A stretch of 64,000 nt of DNA from Spinacia oleracea (lineage: Eukaryota; Streptophyta; Magnoliopsida; Caryophyllales; Amaranthaceae): the NCBI RefSeq assembly GCF_020520425.1, contig NC_079488.1, forward strand, positions 88,021,285 through 88,085,284, in the 5' to 3' direction. The translations under genes were made by a program, and so were the position numbers. Position 1 is the stretch's first letter, and each line of letters starts with the position of its first letter. The notes beneath the pieces are model-generated. The model saw nothing but the letters and a program-made list of their open reading frames with translations, made no database searches and was not told the DNA's origin. Shown here piece by piece: positions 47,801-58,858 of this stretch.

Positions 47801-50693
47801 AAGGCGGAAGGAAAGGCAAGAGCCCAATAGCTTCTCCTCCAATCTGATTGAGAGGTGTGACTCAGAGACTGAAAATGTGGTGAAGCTCCAAGGGAGTAGA
47901 GAGAGGGAAAGCAGTGAGCTTCATGTGGTATCTTTTGTGAGCCTCAATCGATTTTTGTAGGAGGCTGACAGGCAAGGCTGAGAATGTGAAAGCAGAGAAA
48001 CAGATAGGATCTAGCAAATTCTAGTGTATTGGCTAGTGAACTCGAGTAGGCTGCAGCCCAACCCAGTCAATTCTGATGCGGATCTGAGTGAGTTAGTTAG
48101 AGATCTACGAGATTGGGAATGTGAGTATGAGATCAAGAACAGAACGAAAGAGAAACAGGCCTTAGTTGACTTCAGTCAGCAGCTAGGATATCCAGGTAAG
48201 TCATGTACGTAGTTGTTTCCCCTTTTTTTGGTAGACGTGTTTGGCAGGAAATTTGCCAGTTTATCTTGTGCATTTTGGGATGTATCAGCCATTCCTCTTA
48301 TTGACACTTTTGAAGTCTAAATACTCTAAAATCTGGAACTTTCGAGTGCCAGCCTGGTTCATTTAGGATGTTTAATTCTCTGTATTTGTTTCCTGACGTG
48401 TTGAAACGATCCTTGTTTCTAGGACAGCAAAACTAAAGGTGTTGTTTCCATGCTTGGGTTGAGTCATTAACTTTCGATAAGAGTCTAGGCAACTCGTTGA
48501 AGGAGTTCCATAAACCTTAAATCACGGAACCTTCCCCTTTTTGGTTGATTTAGGAAGGTTTTTTTTAAAATTTTAATCATTGTTTGTTTGGCCAACTAGG
48601 GAGTCCATTAATCCAGTGGTTGGAGTAGTCGTGGACAACTGGACACTGTCGATGTTGAATGAGGCTTTGTATCTTTACTTTTGGCAAATATTGCATTTTT
48701 CTTCTCTGTGCTGGATTTAACTCTTATTCGTAAAAGGTTAATTGTTAAGACCCAGAAGTTCAAAGGATTGATGAATATCTTAGTTGTTTGTAATTTGTAT
48801 AACGATGGCTGTTACATTGAATTATAAAATGCCTGTTAAAAACTACCTTTAAATTATAGATTTACTGTCTATGATTGTATACCAACGCTGTTATTTACTG
48901 TAACAAATATTCAACAGATTTTCCTGAAACCTGTTTAATGGTCATGTTGGGTTTGCTGTTTGTCAGACAATGGAGAGAGTGAGGGCTCAAGACCTTGGTA
49001 TTTTCAAGAAGAAGCCTTCTGATCTAATGCAAATCTTCAAGGTATGGTAAATTAACAACATGAAGCCTCCTTTACAAAAACAGCTTAAGTAAATAATTGC
49101 ATTTATGATCCCATTAAATTGGAAAGCCAATGCTCAAGTCTCAAATTTAATGATCGCATTGAATGGGAATGACACAATTACATGATAATTGACTTGTCAT
49201 ATAATGTTTATTGGCTCAATATTGATTAGTGTAGAGAAGGATATGGGTCAAATATTTTATACCTGTAATTTTATAACTGCAATGTATTCTTTTTCCTCCA
49301 TCTTTGACAGGACATGCAATCCAAAGTAAGTGATGTTGTTTTAGGCAAGGAGAAGCCTGTTGAAGAATCAACTCCTGAGTATGAGAAGATGAAACGTTAT
49401 ATCTTCGAGCTTGAAGAGCACTTGGCGGAAGCGCAAAAGCATGCCTTTCGCCTTGTTAAGAGGCATAGAGGTGAGAAAAGGGCCATTTGCAATCTTACTG
49501 TCTCTGATACTATACTTGTTGGCATATTTCAACCATTGTAAGTTTTATGACGTTATAAATGATATTCAATGTTCAATTTCAGAGCTGGGACAATCATTAT
49601 CAGATTTTGGAAAGGCAGTCAAGCTCTTGGGTGCCTGTGAGGGAGATTCTCTTGGAAAGGCATTTGCTGAGCTTGGCACAAAGTCAGAAGCATTGTCAAT
49701 CAAGCTACAAGCAGAGGCAGGGTTTTCTCCATTATAAACTAAACTGATATTGCTTATAGGGTTTTGTTCATCAACTAATATTTTTCATAATTCATAATGT
49801 GCAGGCCCACCATCTTTTAATGAACTTTGAAGAACCTTTGAAAGATTATGTTCGTGCTGTGCAGTCTATCAAGGTTTGCTTTTGGCTCTTTTAAAGCATA
49901 AGATGCACTTTTCTTTTCTTTTCTTTTTCCACTTTTTTAAATTTTTCATTAAGTAAATTGTTTAGGTGAAAGTTATAAGTGAAACCGCTTCCACAAGTGA
50001 GTCAAATATATAAAGGGATGACATATGTGGACATGAAATATTTTCTTTAATGTTACTTACGATTCAGTTGTTGGAAACATTAGAAATAATTTATGGCACT
50101 TATTGAACAGGCCACTATAGCAGAGAGAGCTACTGCCTTTAAACAACATTGTGAGCTTTCCGAAACCGTGAAGCTGAAGGAAATAAATCTGTAAGATTCT
50201 TCTATCCTTTTCTTAAATTATAAGCATCATGCACCAGAAGTTGTCGTATTGAGTCACATTTTAATACTTGTATGTCTTAATTGAAAATGTTGTTCGATAT
50301 CTTGCCATTGCTGATTGCTTTCACCTCCAGAGACAAGCTGATGCTCACAAGGTCAGACAAGTATGGTGATGCTGAGGCTGAATATCGGGAGGTAAACTTA
50401 GCATGTACTTCGTATAATTTATTGTTGATTGGATATCTCCCTAATATTATCCCCAGTATGTATCTCAAGAGTGGTTTTTGTGACTGCAGTTAAAAGCAGC
50501 AAGTGAGGAAGCAACTAGAAGGTTTGAGAGCATTGTTCGATTAATGAACGAAGAGATGGCACGCTTTCAAGAACAGAAAACCGAAGATATGGGGTTAGCA
50601 TTTCATGAATTTGCCAAAGGACAAGCACACTTGGCAAACACCATTGCTGAAGCCTGGAGAGGTTTGCTTCCAAAGCTTGAAGCGTGTTCTTAA
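41805..50693 (+). CDS. SNX1: Sorting nexin 1 (PX-BAR), 10 coding exons
   Basis: The coding exons are 41805-41954, 44395-44530, 45221-45354, 48967-49041, 49311-49470, 49583-49716, 49805-49873, 50111-50190, 50331-50391 and 50490-50693. They join in frame to 400 residues, matching plant SNX1 (about 402). Exons 1-3 give the PX domain (SVSVSDPVKLGNG, then GPEKIVIRRYNDFVWLRDRL and FIPPLPEKSAV), which binds phosphatidylinositol 3-phosphate. Exons 4-10 give the BAR domain (FELEEHLAEAQKHAFRLVKR, LGQSLSDFGKAVKLLGACEG, FEEPLKDYVRAVQSIK and an ending LLPKLEACS). SNX1 works on endosomes with SNX2 proteins and the retromer in receptor and auxin-carrier sorting. All introns are GT-AG except intron 6, which starts GC. 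Introns 1 and 3 are enlarged by transposons. The frame is intact. Confidence 0.95.
44007..44277. mobile_element. MITE in SNX1 intron 1
   Basis: Perfect 11-bp inverted ends, GGTGTACAATA and TATTGTACACC, bound an AT-rich 271-bp body with repeated AAAAGTTA. A related sequence lies at 53606-53780. No clear target duplication was seen. Confidence 0.65.
45583..46602. mobile_element. Non-autonomous Mutator-like element in SNX1 intron 3
   Basis: The element is 1020 bp with a perfect 9-bp target duplication TGGTTAAAA (45574-45582 and 46603-46611). The inverted ends are about 94 bp long and similar but not identical (GAGCAATTTCCGATAATA left; GAGTGATTTCCGATAATA on the reverse strand at the right). Just inside them are GGCGGTTT/AACCGCC motifs in both orientations. 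The interior has an open frame, 45883-46302 plus (139 codons; contains VRWLQPGIHLKPMNLHKL), that I do not recognise. It may be a captured gene piece. Confidence 0.88.
46612..48966 (+). other. Rest of SNX1 intron 3, no feature recognised
   Basis: This 2.35-kb intron part has no clear element ends. The purine-rich stretch 47460-48000 and the 62-codon frame at 48024-48212 (LVRDLRDWECEYEIKNRTKE) could be an old insertion, but I cannot support a family. Confidence 0.3.
49717..49804 (+). other. SNX1 intron 6 with a GC-AG splice pair
   Basis: Alignment to the conserved protein (KLQAE joined to AHHLLMNFEEPL) forces the exon to end at 49716 (GAG) and the next to start at 49805. The intron then begins GCAGGG and ends GCAG. 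No GT near 49716 would keep the frame and the conserved residues. Confidence 0.75.
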
Positions 50694-51340
50694 TTATTGA
50701 ACCCAAAAGGAATGAATGGGGTGGGTGGTCCGCAGGAATGCCAAGTGCATCTGTTTCACTTGTAAAGTATTTTCAGATTTTATTTTTTTTCATTTCTGTG
50801 TTGTAGCAACATCTCAGATTATCTGGAGATTCTAAACTCTAACTTGTAAAACACCCAGATGAATTGCAAACTCAGGAATGGTGAATTATGATGTGTTGTA
50901 TTGTGCACATAGAGAAGACTAACTAACTTGTATGTGCGTCTATGTAACATTTGTCAAAATTGTGTATTGGTTCAACTTATGCACCATAAATTTCAGGATT
51001 AAATGATTGTTTTGTGGCTCATTTCTTGACCAATAAACTCCCTAACACAATTTGGCATATTAAGTCGATAACTTTATCAATAATTGATGATTTTCAGCCA
51101 TTAACTTATTTTGAAAGAGAGTAAATAACCTCACAAAATAATTATCTTTCTCAGTTTGCAAAATTCGAAACTTAAAAAGTAGTTGTTGACGAAAATCGCC
51201 CTGGTTACCAAACTGGCATACATTAGACAGTGACCACCAAAATCCTATCCTCTTCAACTATTCAACCTCACATAATATTTTCCAACCCAAAAAAACCAAA
51301 AGAAAAAAAAAAGAAGGGCTCCCAACTTGTGAAGAAGCTA
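50694..51340. other. Intergenic: SNX1 3' region and next gene's promoter
   Basis: The 647 bp between the SNX1 stop and the next start hold the SNX1 3' untranslated region (AT-rich) and the upstream region of the plastid-protein gene. No TATA box or repeat stands out. Confidence 0.4.
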
Positions 51341-52099
51341 ATGGCTTCAATAACTGGTAGACAACTAATCAATCCTCAAATAACATTACAGTCTAACAAA
51401 TCATACTTTTCAGGTCATCACAGCATTTCAACTTCATTCTCTTTCAATGGGAATCACAATGACATTCAGTTTCCTACGTTTTATTCCGGCCAACGGAATA
51501 TGCCGGTTGCGGTAAAATCGTCACCTGGAAAAGATGGTGGCATTGCCGGGGTTGACGAAGAGGGTGTATCTCTTGGAACCATGAAGTTGCCTTCAGACAC
51601 TGATATTTCAAGGTTTGAGACTTTACTCTTTCAGGTAATCCTCTTTTTTGATTATAAGTGTAGCTTCATTAGATTATTAATACCAAGTAGTATAGTTTTA
51701 TGAATTAATTGAGGATCGATGTTGATGTGCAGTGGGCTAATAGTCTGAACCAAGGAGCTCAGATGCCACTTCCTGTTCCATTGAAGGTCAGTTATTGTGT
51801 TTTGTAGTCTCTTAATGTTTGTTGTAAAAACATGTCTAATTTGATATGTTTGTAAGGAACAGGTGGATAAGATTGAAGGAGGGGTAAGGCTAGGGTTTGT
51901 GGAAATCGACGATGGGAAGACAGAAACTAAAGTGTACATTGATTGTCAAGTAGTTAGAGGAAGCAACAACTCTGGTGCTCCAGTATTTGTAGCAACTAGA
52001 AAAGGACTCCTCAAAAACAAGGTGCCTCTTGGTGAGCCTAGAATTATGAAGAGCCTCCTTGCTGCTCTCAAGACATCAGTTGAAATCGCCAGAGCTTGA
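51341..52099 (+). CDS. Predicted plastid protein of unknown function (DUF7148-like)
   Basis: Three exons (51341-51634, 51733-51786, 51863-52099) with GT-AG introns join in frame to 194 residues. The first 60-65 residues are Ser/Asn-rich with few acidic residues (MASITGRQL start), like a chloroplast transit peptide. The conserved part begins SLGTMKLPSDTDISRFETLL, followed by WANSLNQGAQMPLPVPLKVD, GGVRLGFVEIDDGKTE and GEPRIMKSLLAALKTSVEIA. I recognise this pattern from a conserved plant family annotated as a domain of unknown function (DUF7148, from recall). The start at 51341 is chosen because upstream codons are Lys-rich and unlike a transit peptide. The frame is intact. No activity is proposed. 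Confidence 0.82.
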
Positions 52100-53605
52100 C
52101 CATTTTCTCTCATTATTTTTAACTCACTTTAAACATGTTGATAATTACTTGTTGTTCTTATTGATTAAGGAATAAGGAGGTTACTAAACTCTTCGTAATC
52201 ATATATACTTAAGTCTACTGATAATGATTATTGGATTTTCTATATTTCTTGGCTTCCTTAGGTACTTTTGATTACTCCACTTAGTCCTATATATACGCTC
52301 CTTTTCTACCATTATTGTATTCACACCCGTGCTATTTCTTCTTCTCCTTTTCTATGATCTCTTTTGGGTATAAGTTCTAGTGACTCCATCTCACACTCAA
52401 CATTGTCATTTTTGTCAGTTTTGTAAACCTTAGGGAACGAATCGGACTATTGAGCACCCCGATTGCATCGAATATCGTTTTCAAGGCAGTGATTTCATTA
52501 CCATTGTAAGAAATAATACTGTAAAATCCGAAAATGATCAAGGAAATGTGGGCCGAATATGTGTAGAACTCTGTTTTAGAAGCAAAATTTACCCCGACTG
52601 TGGTGCAATAGGAATAGGCATTGCCCCCCAAGATTTGACACAACAATTTGTCTTAACGTGCACTTAAATAAGCGAACTTAGGAACTCATAATATGCTCAT
52701 AACAATAGGATTTGGAAAACAGAAAAGAGAGAAATAGTTAGAATATTTTTCGGTGATTCAAATGAGCTCCCAAAAGCTGATTATAAAGGCAGAACATTTG
52801 TAACCGAAATGAAGAATTCAATTACACAATTAAAACAGTTGTAACCGAAAATCAGAATTCAATTTTACAATTAAAACGGAGACGTAAATCAAGGGGTCGT
52901 TTTCGACATGTTGATCGGCACATGTATTAAGAAAGCATAGTTGAATTTGATATAATAATGATGCAAGTGGAGTAATTGACAATAAACAAATATTAGAAAA
53001 AACAAGCCTGGTGTAATTAAAAGTTACAAAAAATGGATTTATTTATGATTAAGTGGGGTCATAGGAAAGTAAAAAAAAATAATAAACAATTGGGTGGGTG
53101 TAAAGTTACCAAAAGTGGAATTGTGACTCTAAAAAAGTACGACCGGAATTAGTAACTGTGACTCCTAAAAATATACGGAGGGAGTATTTTTATAGAAATA
53201 CAGTACATCCATTACAAAATGAGCAGTTTCCTACTAGTGTCATAATGTTCTTTACATTGAGCTTTATAATACTTTTGGATATAACTTTTTTACTATTGAT
53301 CCTACCCTTATTCCCCACAACATTTACAATTTTCTACTCAATTTTTTTTACTTTATTATTTTTTTCTTACACTCACCCACAATTTTACAAATATCTCTTA
53401 CTTAACCATATTTTATTATAATTACCAAGCTTTCTACACAAAGTGCGTCTTTTATCTTAATATTTGTGCAAATAGTAACCGATCATTTGAAACGGAGGTT
53501 GTGTAAGTCAAAATAAGTAAAAATAAATTTAAACAACCCAATTGTAAATATAAATCCGGACAAAGTAAATCGAATAACTCCAAAGCGTATACAAACTCTT
53601 ATTTG
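52100..53605. other. Gap: no gene recognised
   Basis: The 3' region of the preceding gene is followed by AT-rich DNA. A TACGGAGGGAGTA motif at 53174-53186 is a typical Stowaway end, but the partner was not found. Frames at 52377-52646 (minus) and 53158-53421 (plus) carry no recognisable motif. Confidence 0.35.
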
Positions 53606-53792
53606 AAGGTGGTACACCAGAGTAAAAGTGTGTAAAAGTTACACCGGTAAATGTAAAAGTTATCAAATTTTTTAGTGATAAATTTTTTCGCTTGAATAAA
53701 AATCTATCGCTTCAAAATTACTATTAATATATAAAGTTAATTATGTAACCCTTTAAAATATTTATCCATTAAAATAAAATAAAACAAAATAT

Positions 53793-54046
53793 GGTTTATA
53801 CACCCGGGTGCACAATGCTCACTGTGCACCCTGTTTTACAAAAAACATATAGTTCAAATACAAAGAACATATTGTTCATACCCAAAGAACATATAGTCAA
53901 TGAACATATAGTTCAAATCCATAGAATATATAGTTTAAAAATTTCACTAGTACATGTACATTGAAATCGTTCTCAATGTTCATTAGATTTTCAATAAATG
54001 TTCAATAGGGTGCACAATGAGCACTGTGCACCCGAGTGTATAATCC
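53793..54046. mobile_element. MITE with GTGCACAATGCTCA-type ends
   Basis: The left end (GGTTTATACACCCGGGTGCAC...) and right end (...GTGCACCCGAGTGTATAATCC) are inverted repeats of about 40 bp. The interior has several AGAACATATAGTTCA units. The core GTGCACAATGCTCACTGTGC resembles the ends of the MITE at 41380. Confidence 0.75.
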
Positions 54047-54087
54047 AAATTGCGAAAATAAAAAATTATATTACACAATATAAAAAT

Positions 54088-54228
54088 CGGATTTTTCACC
54101 AAATGCCCCTGAGGTTTACTTTAATGCACCAAATACCCCTAAACTTTTCAAAATGCACCAAACACCCCTGACGTATGCAATAATATCATTAAATGCCCTT
54201 TTGTCTGACGGACGTTAACCCTCCGTTA
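54088..54228. repeat. Left terminal inverted repeat
   Basis: The repeat contains three direct copies of CACCAAATRCCCCT-type motifs at 54097, 54127 and 54156, about 30 bp apart. Two more lie just inside, at 54255 and 54285. These are candidate transposase-binding sites. Confidence 0.92.
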
Positions 54229-54382
54229 GGCAGTTAGTTCGTTAAAACATAATGCACCGAATACCCCTGAGGTTTGGTAAAAAGCACCAAATACCCCTGA
54301 GGTTTGGTAATTTTTTTTCCAAAAACTAGCCGTTGAATTTGAATAATATAGCCGTTGCAGTCACCCATACACTAATTTCCCT

Positions 54383-54391
54383 TATATATAC
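54383..54391 (+). promoter_or_regulatory. TATA box of the GRF-zinc-finger gene
   Basis: TATATATA lies about 155 bp inside the left inverted repeat and 420 bp before the start codon. It predicts a transcript starting near 54415 and a leader of about 400 nt. Confidence 0.5.
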
Positions 54392-54394
54392 CAT

Positions 54395-54810
54395 ACCCAA
54401 CAACAACACCACACTGCCCTAAACCCCAATCCCCCCCAACTGCACAAACAGTCCACCCCAAACCCCCACCTGCACAACCACAACACTGCAACAGGAGCAC
54501 CAACAACAAGCAGAACCCTGCAACACCAGCAGCAGCAACAGCAAGAACAAACAACAACAGCAGCAGCAGCAACAGCAAGAATAACAAGACAGCAGAGCAA
54601 CAAGAACAAACACCAATAGCAGCAGCAGCAAGGACTTCTACACAGCACAACACCAGCAGCAAGAACAACACAGCAACAACAAGAATAGACAACACCAGCA
54701 GCAAGAACAACACAACACAACAACAACAATAACAAACAACAGAAGCAGCAACAACAGAAGCATCAACAACAGAAGCAGCAACAACAGAGCAGCAAGAACA
54801 ACAACACAGC
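54395..54810 (+). other. Long CAA/CAG-rich, ATG-free leader
   Basis: About 400 bp made of CAACAA, CAGCAG and CAACAGAAGCAG units, with no ATG on the plus strand before 54811. (CAA)n leaders are known to favour translation in plants (for example the TMV omega leader). An alternative is that the tract was once coding, giving a Gln/Asn-rich N-terminus. The complementary strand shows Cys/Val/Leu-rich frames (54372-54926) that are artefacts of the repeats. Confidence 0.55.
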
Positions 54811-55188
54811 ATGAGTTCTTGTTCCAATACATCATCATCCAATCTGTTTTCATACATACTTGTTCCAAACAAATGTTGTCCTATTTGTTCCAAAAAATGT
54901 GCAATAAAAAGCTCCGAGACATCCAAAAATCCACAGAGGCTATATTACAAGTGTGATCCTTGTAACCATTTTATGTGGTGCAAAGGAAGTGTTCTACACC
55001 AAAATCAACAACACCAACAGCAACAGAGCAATATAGAGTATGAGGGAACATCGGAAGACAACGACAATATAAGTGACGAACTGAAGAAACTGAAGAAAAG
55101 AGTGAAAGAGCTCAAAAAATTCCAAGCTGCAGCAATTAAAATAGGAATTGTAATGTTTTTGTGTCTAATGTTTGTAGTAAAGAAGTAA
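54811..55188 (+). CDS. GRF-type zinc finger protein with coiled coil and C-terminal membrane anchor
   Basis: This intronless gene encodes 125 residues. Residues 22-58 form a GRF-type zinc finger: CPICSKK, then a NPQRLYYKC block and FMW, with C23, C26, C48 and C51 as likely zinc ligands. GRF fingers bind single-stranded or structured nucleic acid in other proteins (topoisomerase 3, APE2, NEIL3). A Gln-rich linker (about 63-72) and an acidic stretch lead to a coiled coil (ELKKLKKRVKELKKF, about 90-104), then a hydrophobic segment (IKIGIVMFLCLMFVV, 109-123) ending in KK, like a tail anchor. It is convergent with the transposase gene inside the same element. The first ATG after the leader was chosen as start. 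Its role in transposition is unproven; it could be a captured host gene. Confidence 0.75.
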   Translation: MSSCSNTSSSNLFSYILVPNKCCPICSKKCAIKSSETSKNPQRLYYKCDPCNHFMWCKGSVLHQNQQHQQQQSNIEYEGTSEDNDNISDELKKLKKRVKELKKFQAAAIKIGIVMFLCLMFVVKK

Positions 55189-55421
55189 TCAAGACAAACA
55201 ATGATGGTTGTAATGGCACGAGCACATGAATTTCATTTATCAATAATATGCAAGTCTTTGAACTCGTAACTGAAATAGTTTGTTTCCAAAATAAACCGAA
55301 CATCAAGTTGTGGGTAGCTTTACAAAAAAATGCCAAAATGTGCCACAACCTAAGTTGTTTTTCAAAATAAACCTAAGCTTTAAAACAGAAATACTAAACT
55401 GAATCCTAAGCTTACTTCTAG

Positions 55422-58400
55422 TTATGCAGCTTTGGACTTCTTGCTGCTCGATGCATTAGATGTTGGAGCCTTCCTCTTCCTAGCACCAGATGTTGATGCA
55501 CCAGCAGAACCAGCAGCAGCTGCAGCAGATTCTTTCCTCTGTTTTGCAGTGGAACCTCCTTTACAGGTTCTTGAGTTATGCCCAATTTGCTTGCATTTCC
55601 CACACTTGACAGTGGTGTTTCTTTTCCCCCTCTTCTTCTCATGAGCACCTCTTCTTCTCTGCTTGGCTGGTCTGCCAGCTGCCCTTCTCATTAGTGGGGG
55701 AAGAATCCTAGGTAGCTCAAATGTAGGCCACTGTGTTGAGTCAGGCATGGGGTGAATATGCTCTGAGTATGTGAGCTTATAGGCTGCCCCTTTGAAGTAA
55801 GGAGAAACAAAATCTGTAGGATTGAGTCTTTGATGGTATATTACCCTAATAGCATGCTTGCAAGGTATACCACACCCTTGCCATTTCCCACAACCACAAA
55901 CTCTAGCAGCAAGCCTAATAGGGAACTTCACATGACCATCTAAAACCTCAAATTCACCCCCCCCAGCATTAGTTGCATAACAGAACCTCGAGTCAGCACT
56001 CCTCTCTTCAAGCTCCTTAGTAGCATATGGCGTCAATTGATCGGGTCCAATGTCAACAGCTTTATCAAATCTGGCCCCGATCTTCGTCATGCACCAAGAC
56101 CTTATTTCTAACATAACAGAATACAATAATTGGCATCACACATTTTAATGCAAAATAAATACCCGACTCGGAAACTTGAACACATACCCGACTCGGACAC
56201 TTGAACACAAACCCGACTCGGACACTTGAATACAAACCTAAATAAATAAGTTCCAATGACACAAAAATAGGATAAAATGTAAAGGATTACCTTCAAGAAG
56301 TGACAAAACAGGAAGATCCCTAAAGGGTTTGGTACACGCGTTGAAGGATTCCACAAAGTTGGTGGTGTTGTGATCACAAGTGACCCCAACATCAAACTTG
56401 TGTCTGGACCACTGTTCAGGCACTTTGTCAAGATATCCCACTGCTTCTGGGATGAGTTTGCCAATCTTTTCCATGGCTTTGTTGAAGACATATGGATTGT
56501 ATGCATCAGCAGCAACCCAGAACAAGTCATGGAAGGCTGTGCCACTGTATCCAGCTTGTCTGCAGTTGGTATACAGATGCTGAGCACAGACCCTCCTGAC
56601 TGCTTTGGGGAAAACATCATACAAAGCAGATTCTACTCCCTGCATAACACAATTCCAAGTTTCAATAACTAGGGAAGTGAACCAGAAAACTGAAAAAAAT
56701 ATAAACAATACTACAAATAATAAAAACCAAGAAAGGGAGGAGTAATTACCCTCATTCTGTCACTAATAAAAGTCCAGTCATCCCTCTGGCACCCATGTTG
56801 AACAAACAAAGCCTTCAAACTTCTGAAAAAATAGGACCATGTGTCCATACTCTCCGTACTCACAATGCTATAGGCTAATGGAAAAATCTCATTATTCCCA
56901 TCGATAGCAACTGCAGTGAGGAGAATTCCCTTATAGTATCCACTCAAATGTGCACCATCAATGCCTATGATAGGCCTACAACCTCTTAAGAAACCCCTAA
57001 CTTGTGCAGCAAAGGAGAAAAAGCAAGCCTTGAAACGGGGTGTCACGTTACCAGAATCTGCAGTCCAAGTGACCAAGGCATAACTCCCAGGATTGGTAGA
57101 TTTGATCATTTCAGCATAGGATGGTAAAAGGGCATATGACTCATCAAAACCTCCATAAATTTGCTGCCTCCCGAGGCTTCTCACCTTGTACATCAACCTC
57201 TGTTTCACTTGTACCCTATAAATCCCCAATGCCTTTCTTTGAAGTGTCTTAATTGGGATTTCTGGATTTGCTTCAATGTCAGGAAGTAGTTTGGTGCATA
57301 GCCACTGAGATGTCACCATGGGATTCTCCTCAAGTCTCCCACAAGACTTGTGCTCACTGACAAGAGTTTTAATGGCCCAACTGACCCCATCCAACAACAC
57401 ACAGGCATGGATCCTCCAATTGCATGACTCAACCAGACACATTGCAGTGAATCTGGTTGTATCAGCCTTTTCAACACTCACAGCAAATCCCTCTTGAATA
57501 CAGAAGTCTCTGAAGACCTCCATGAAGTGTGTCTTGCTTTGGAATATCATCCATGGTTGCAACTTGATAGTCCCCCATGGCATGCTTCCCACAACTTTCC
57601 CATTTGCATACAAATTATCCAGCTTATTACTCCCATCTAAATGATCCTCAAAACTTCTCTCAGAAATTACCTCCTTAAGAACATCTTGTTCTTCATCTTC
57701 TTCAATTTCTTCGTCAATGAAATCGTCGGAGTTGAAACCAGTTTCACTATCACTCTCACTCTCCTCAAAATTTTCATCATCACTCTCATCATCCCATTGC
57801 TCCTCTTCCTCCACATTGTATGCAGTGGGTTTCCTCACCCTTGAACCAGCAGGCCTTCCCCCCCTCTTCTTAGGAACAAACTCACCCGTCTTCTTAGCAT
57901 GACTTCTGGAAATTCTGAAACCCCTCCCTTTGTTTAACTCAGCCCTGTTAGGAGGGGGTGTCTGATCTGGCTGGTGTTCTGTTTGATGTTGTTGCTGCTG
58001 TTCTGTGGGTTGGTGTTGCTGTTGTTCTGTTTGTTGTTGTTGTTGATGTTCTGTTTGTTGTTGTTGCTGATGTTCTTTCTGTTGTTGTTGTTGCTGTGGT
58101 TGTGTCTGTGGTGAGGTTGGTGGTGGTGAGGGACTTCTTGGTGGTGGTGATGGATTATTTGGTGGTGGTGAGGGACTTCTTGGTGGTGGTGATGGATTAT
58201 TTGGTGGTGGTGAGGGCTCTCTTGGTGGTGATGGAACATTTGGTGGTGGTGAGGGCTCTCTTGGTGGTGGTGAAGGCTCTTTTTGTGTATTTGGTGGTTG
58301 GGAACCTCCCGGGGAAAAGCAGTCAGCATGTTGTGAGCTGTAAACACGTACGTACTCTACGCTTAAATCCTCAACATCATACACAGGCACCTCAACTGCC

Positions 58401-58858
58401 ACTGTGTTTGCCAATTGCTCCTCCAAATCCCTTTGAATCTCAGCCTCCCTTTCTAACCTTCTCCTTTCCTCTTCCCTCTCCCTCTCAAACTCCTCAGCTT
58501 TCCTTCTAAGTTCTGCAGCCTTCCTTTCCTTCCTATCCTTCCTTTTCTTAACTGCAGTCCTAAATTGGATTGAAGTTTCCTTCTCATTTGCCTTCTCTAT
58601 CCATATTTCCACAGTATCTGTGCGCTTAAATAAACCCCACATGCCCATCAAACCAACATCATTCAACAATTCTACTCTTTTATTCGTACTAGGATTAACA
58701 TAAAACAATCTAAATAAATCGGGAATCAGAACATCTTGCTTAATAGAATCATCAAACAAGTCATCAACCAAATCCATGTAGTTCGTTTCATCAGTATCTT
58801 GTACCCTCACATCAAAATTCCGATCATTATAATGACATAACAACCAAATTGCGACCAT
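55422..58858 (-). CDS. MuDR-type transposase of the Mutator-like element
   Basis: Three coding exons on the minus strand (58858-56750, 56639-56291, 56107-55422) join in frame to about 1047 residues, with GT-AG introns. The start is the ATG at 58858, one base after an acceptor; the 5' leader is spliced (59083 to 58859), so an upstream ATG at 58885 lies in the intron. Order: PB1-like N-terminus (1-95), charged coiled coil (about 105-150), Pro-rich PSPPP repeats and Gln/His-rich tract (about 190-310), acidic region, MuDR DNA-binding domain (about 424-510), MULE catalytic domain with GIDGAHL (D634) and ISDRMRG (D700), SWIM finger (C890, C892, C902, H904), CCHC knuckle (C988, C991, H996, C1001) and a basic tail. 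No stop or frameshift was seen. Confidence 0.9.

Noticed and set aside
48024-48212. 62-codon frame in SNX1 intron 3 as a possible RNase H scrap
   Set aside because: Only a vague resemblance; no catalytic motif.
53140-53190. Stowaway-type end TACGGAGGGAGTA
   Set aside because: No partner inverted end or TA-bounded partner was found within several hundred bases.
54372-54926. Minus-strand frames rich in Cys, Val and Leu (up to 184 codons)
   Set aside because: They are the complement of CAA/CAG repeats (read as TTG/CTG) in the leader of the GRF gene.
57958-58509. Plus-strand Val-rich frame of 183 codons
   Set aside because: It is the reverse of the Gln- and Pro-rich coding tract of the transposase.
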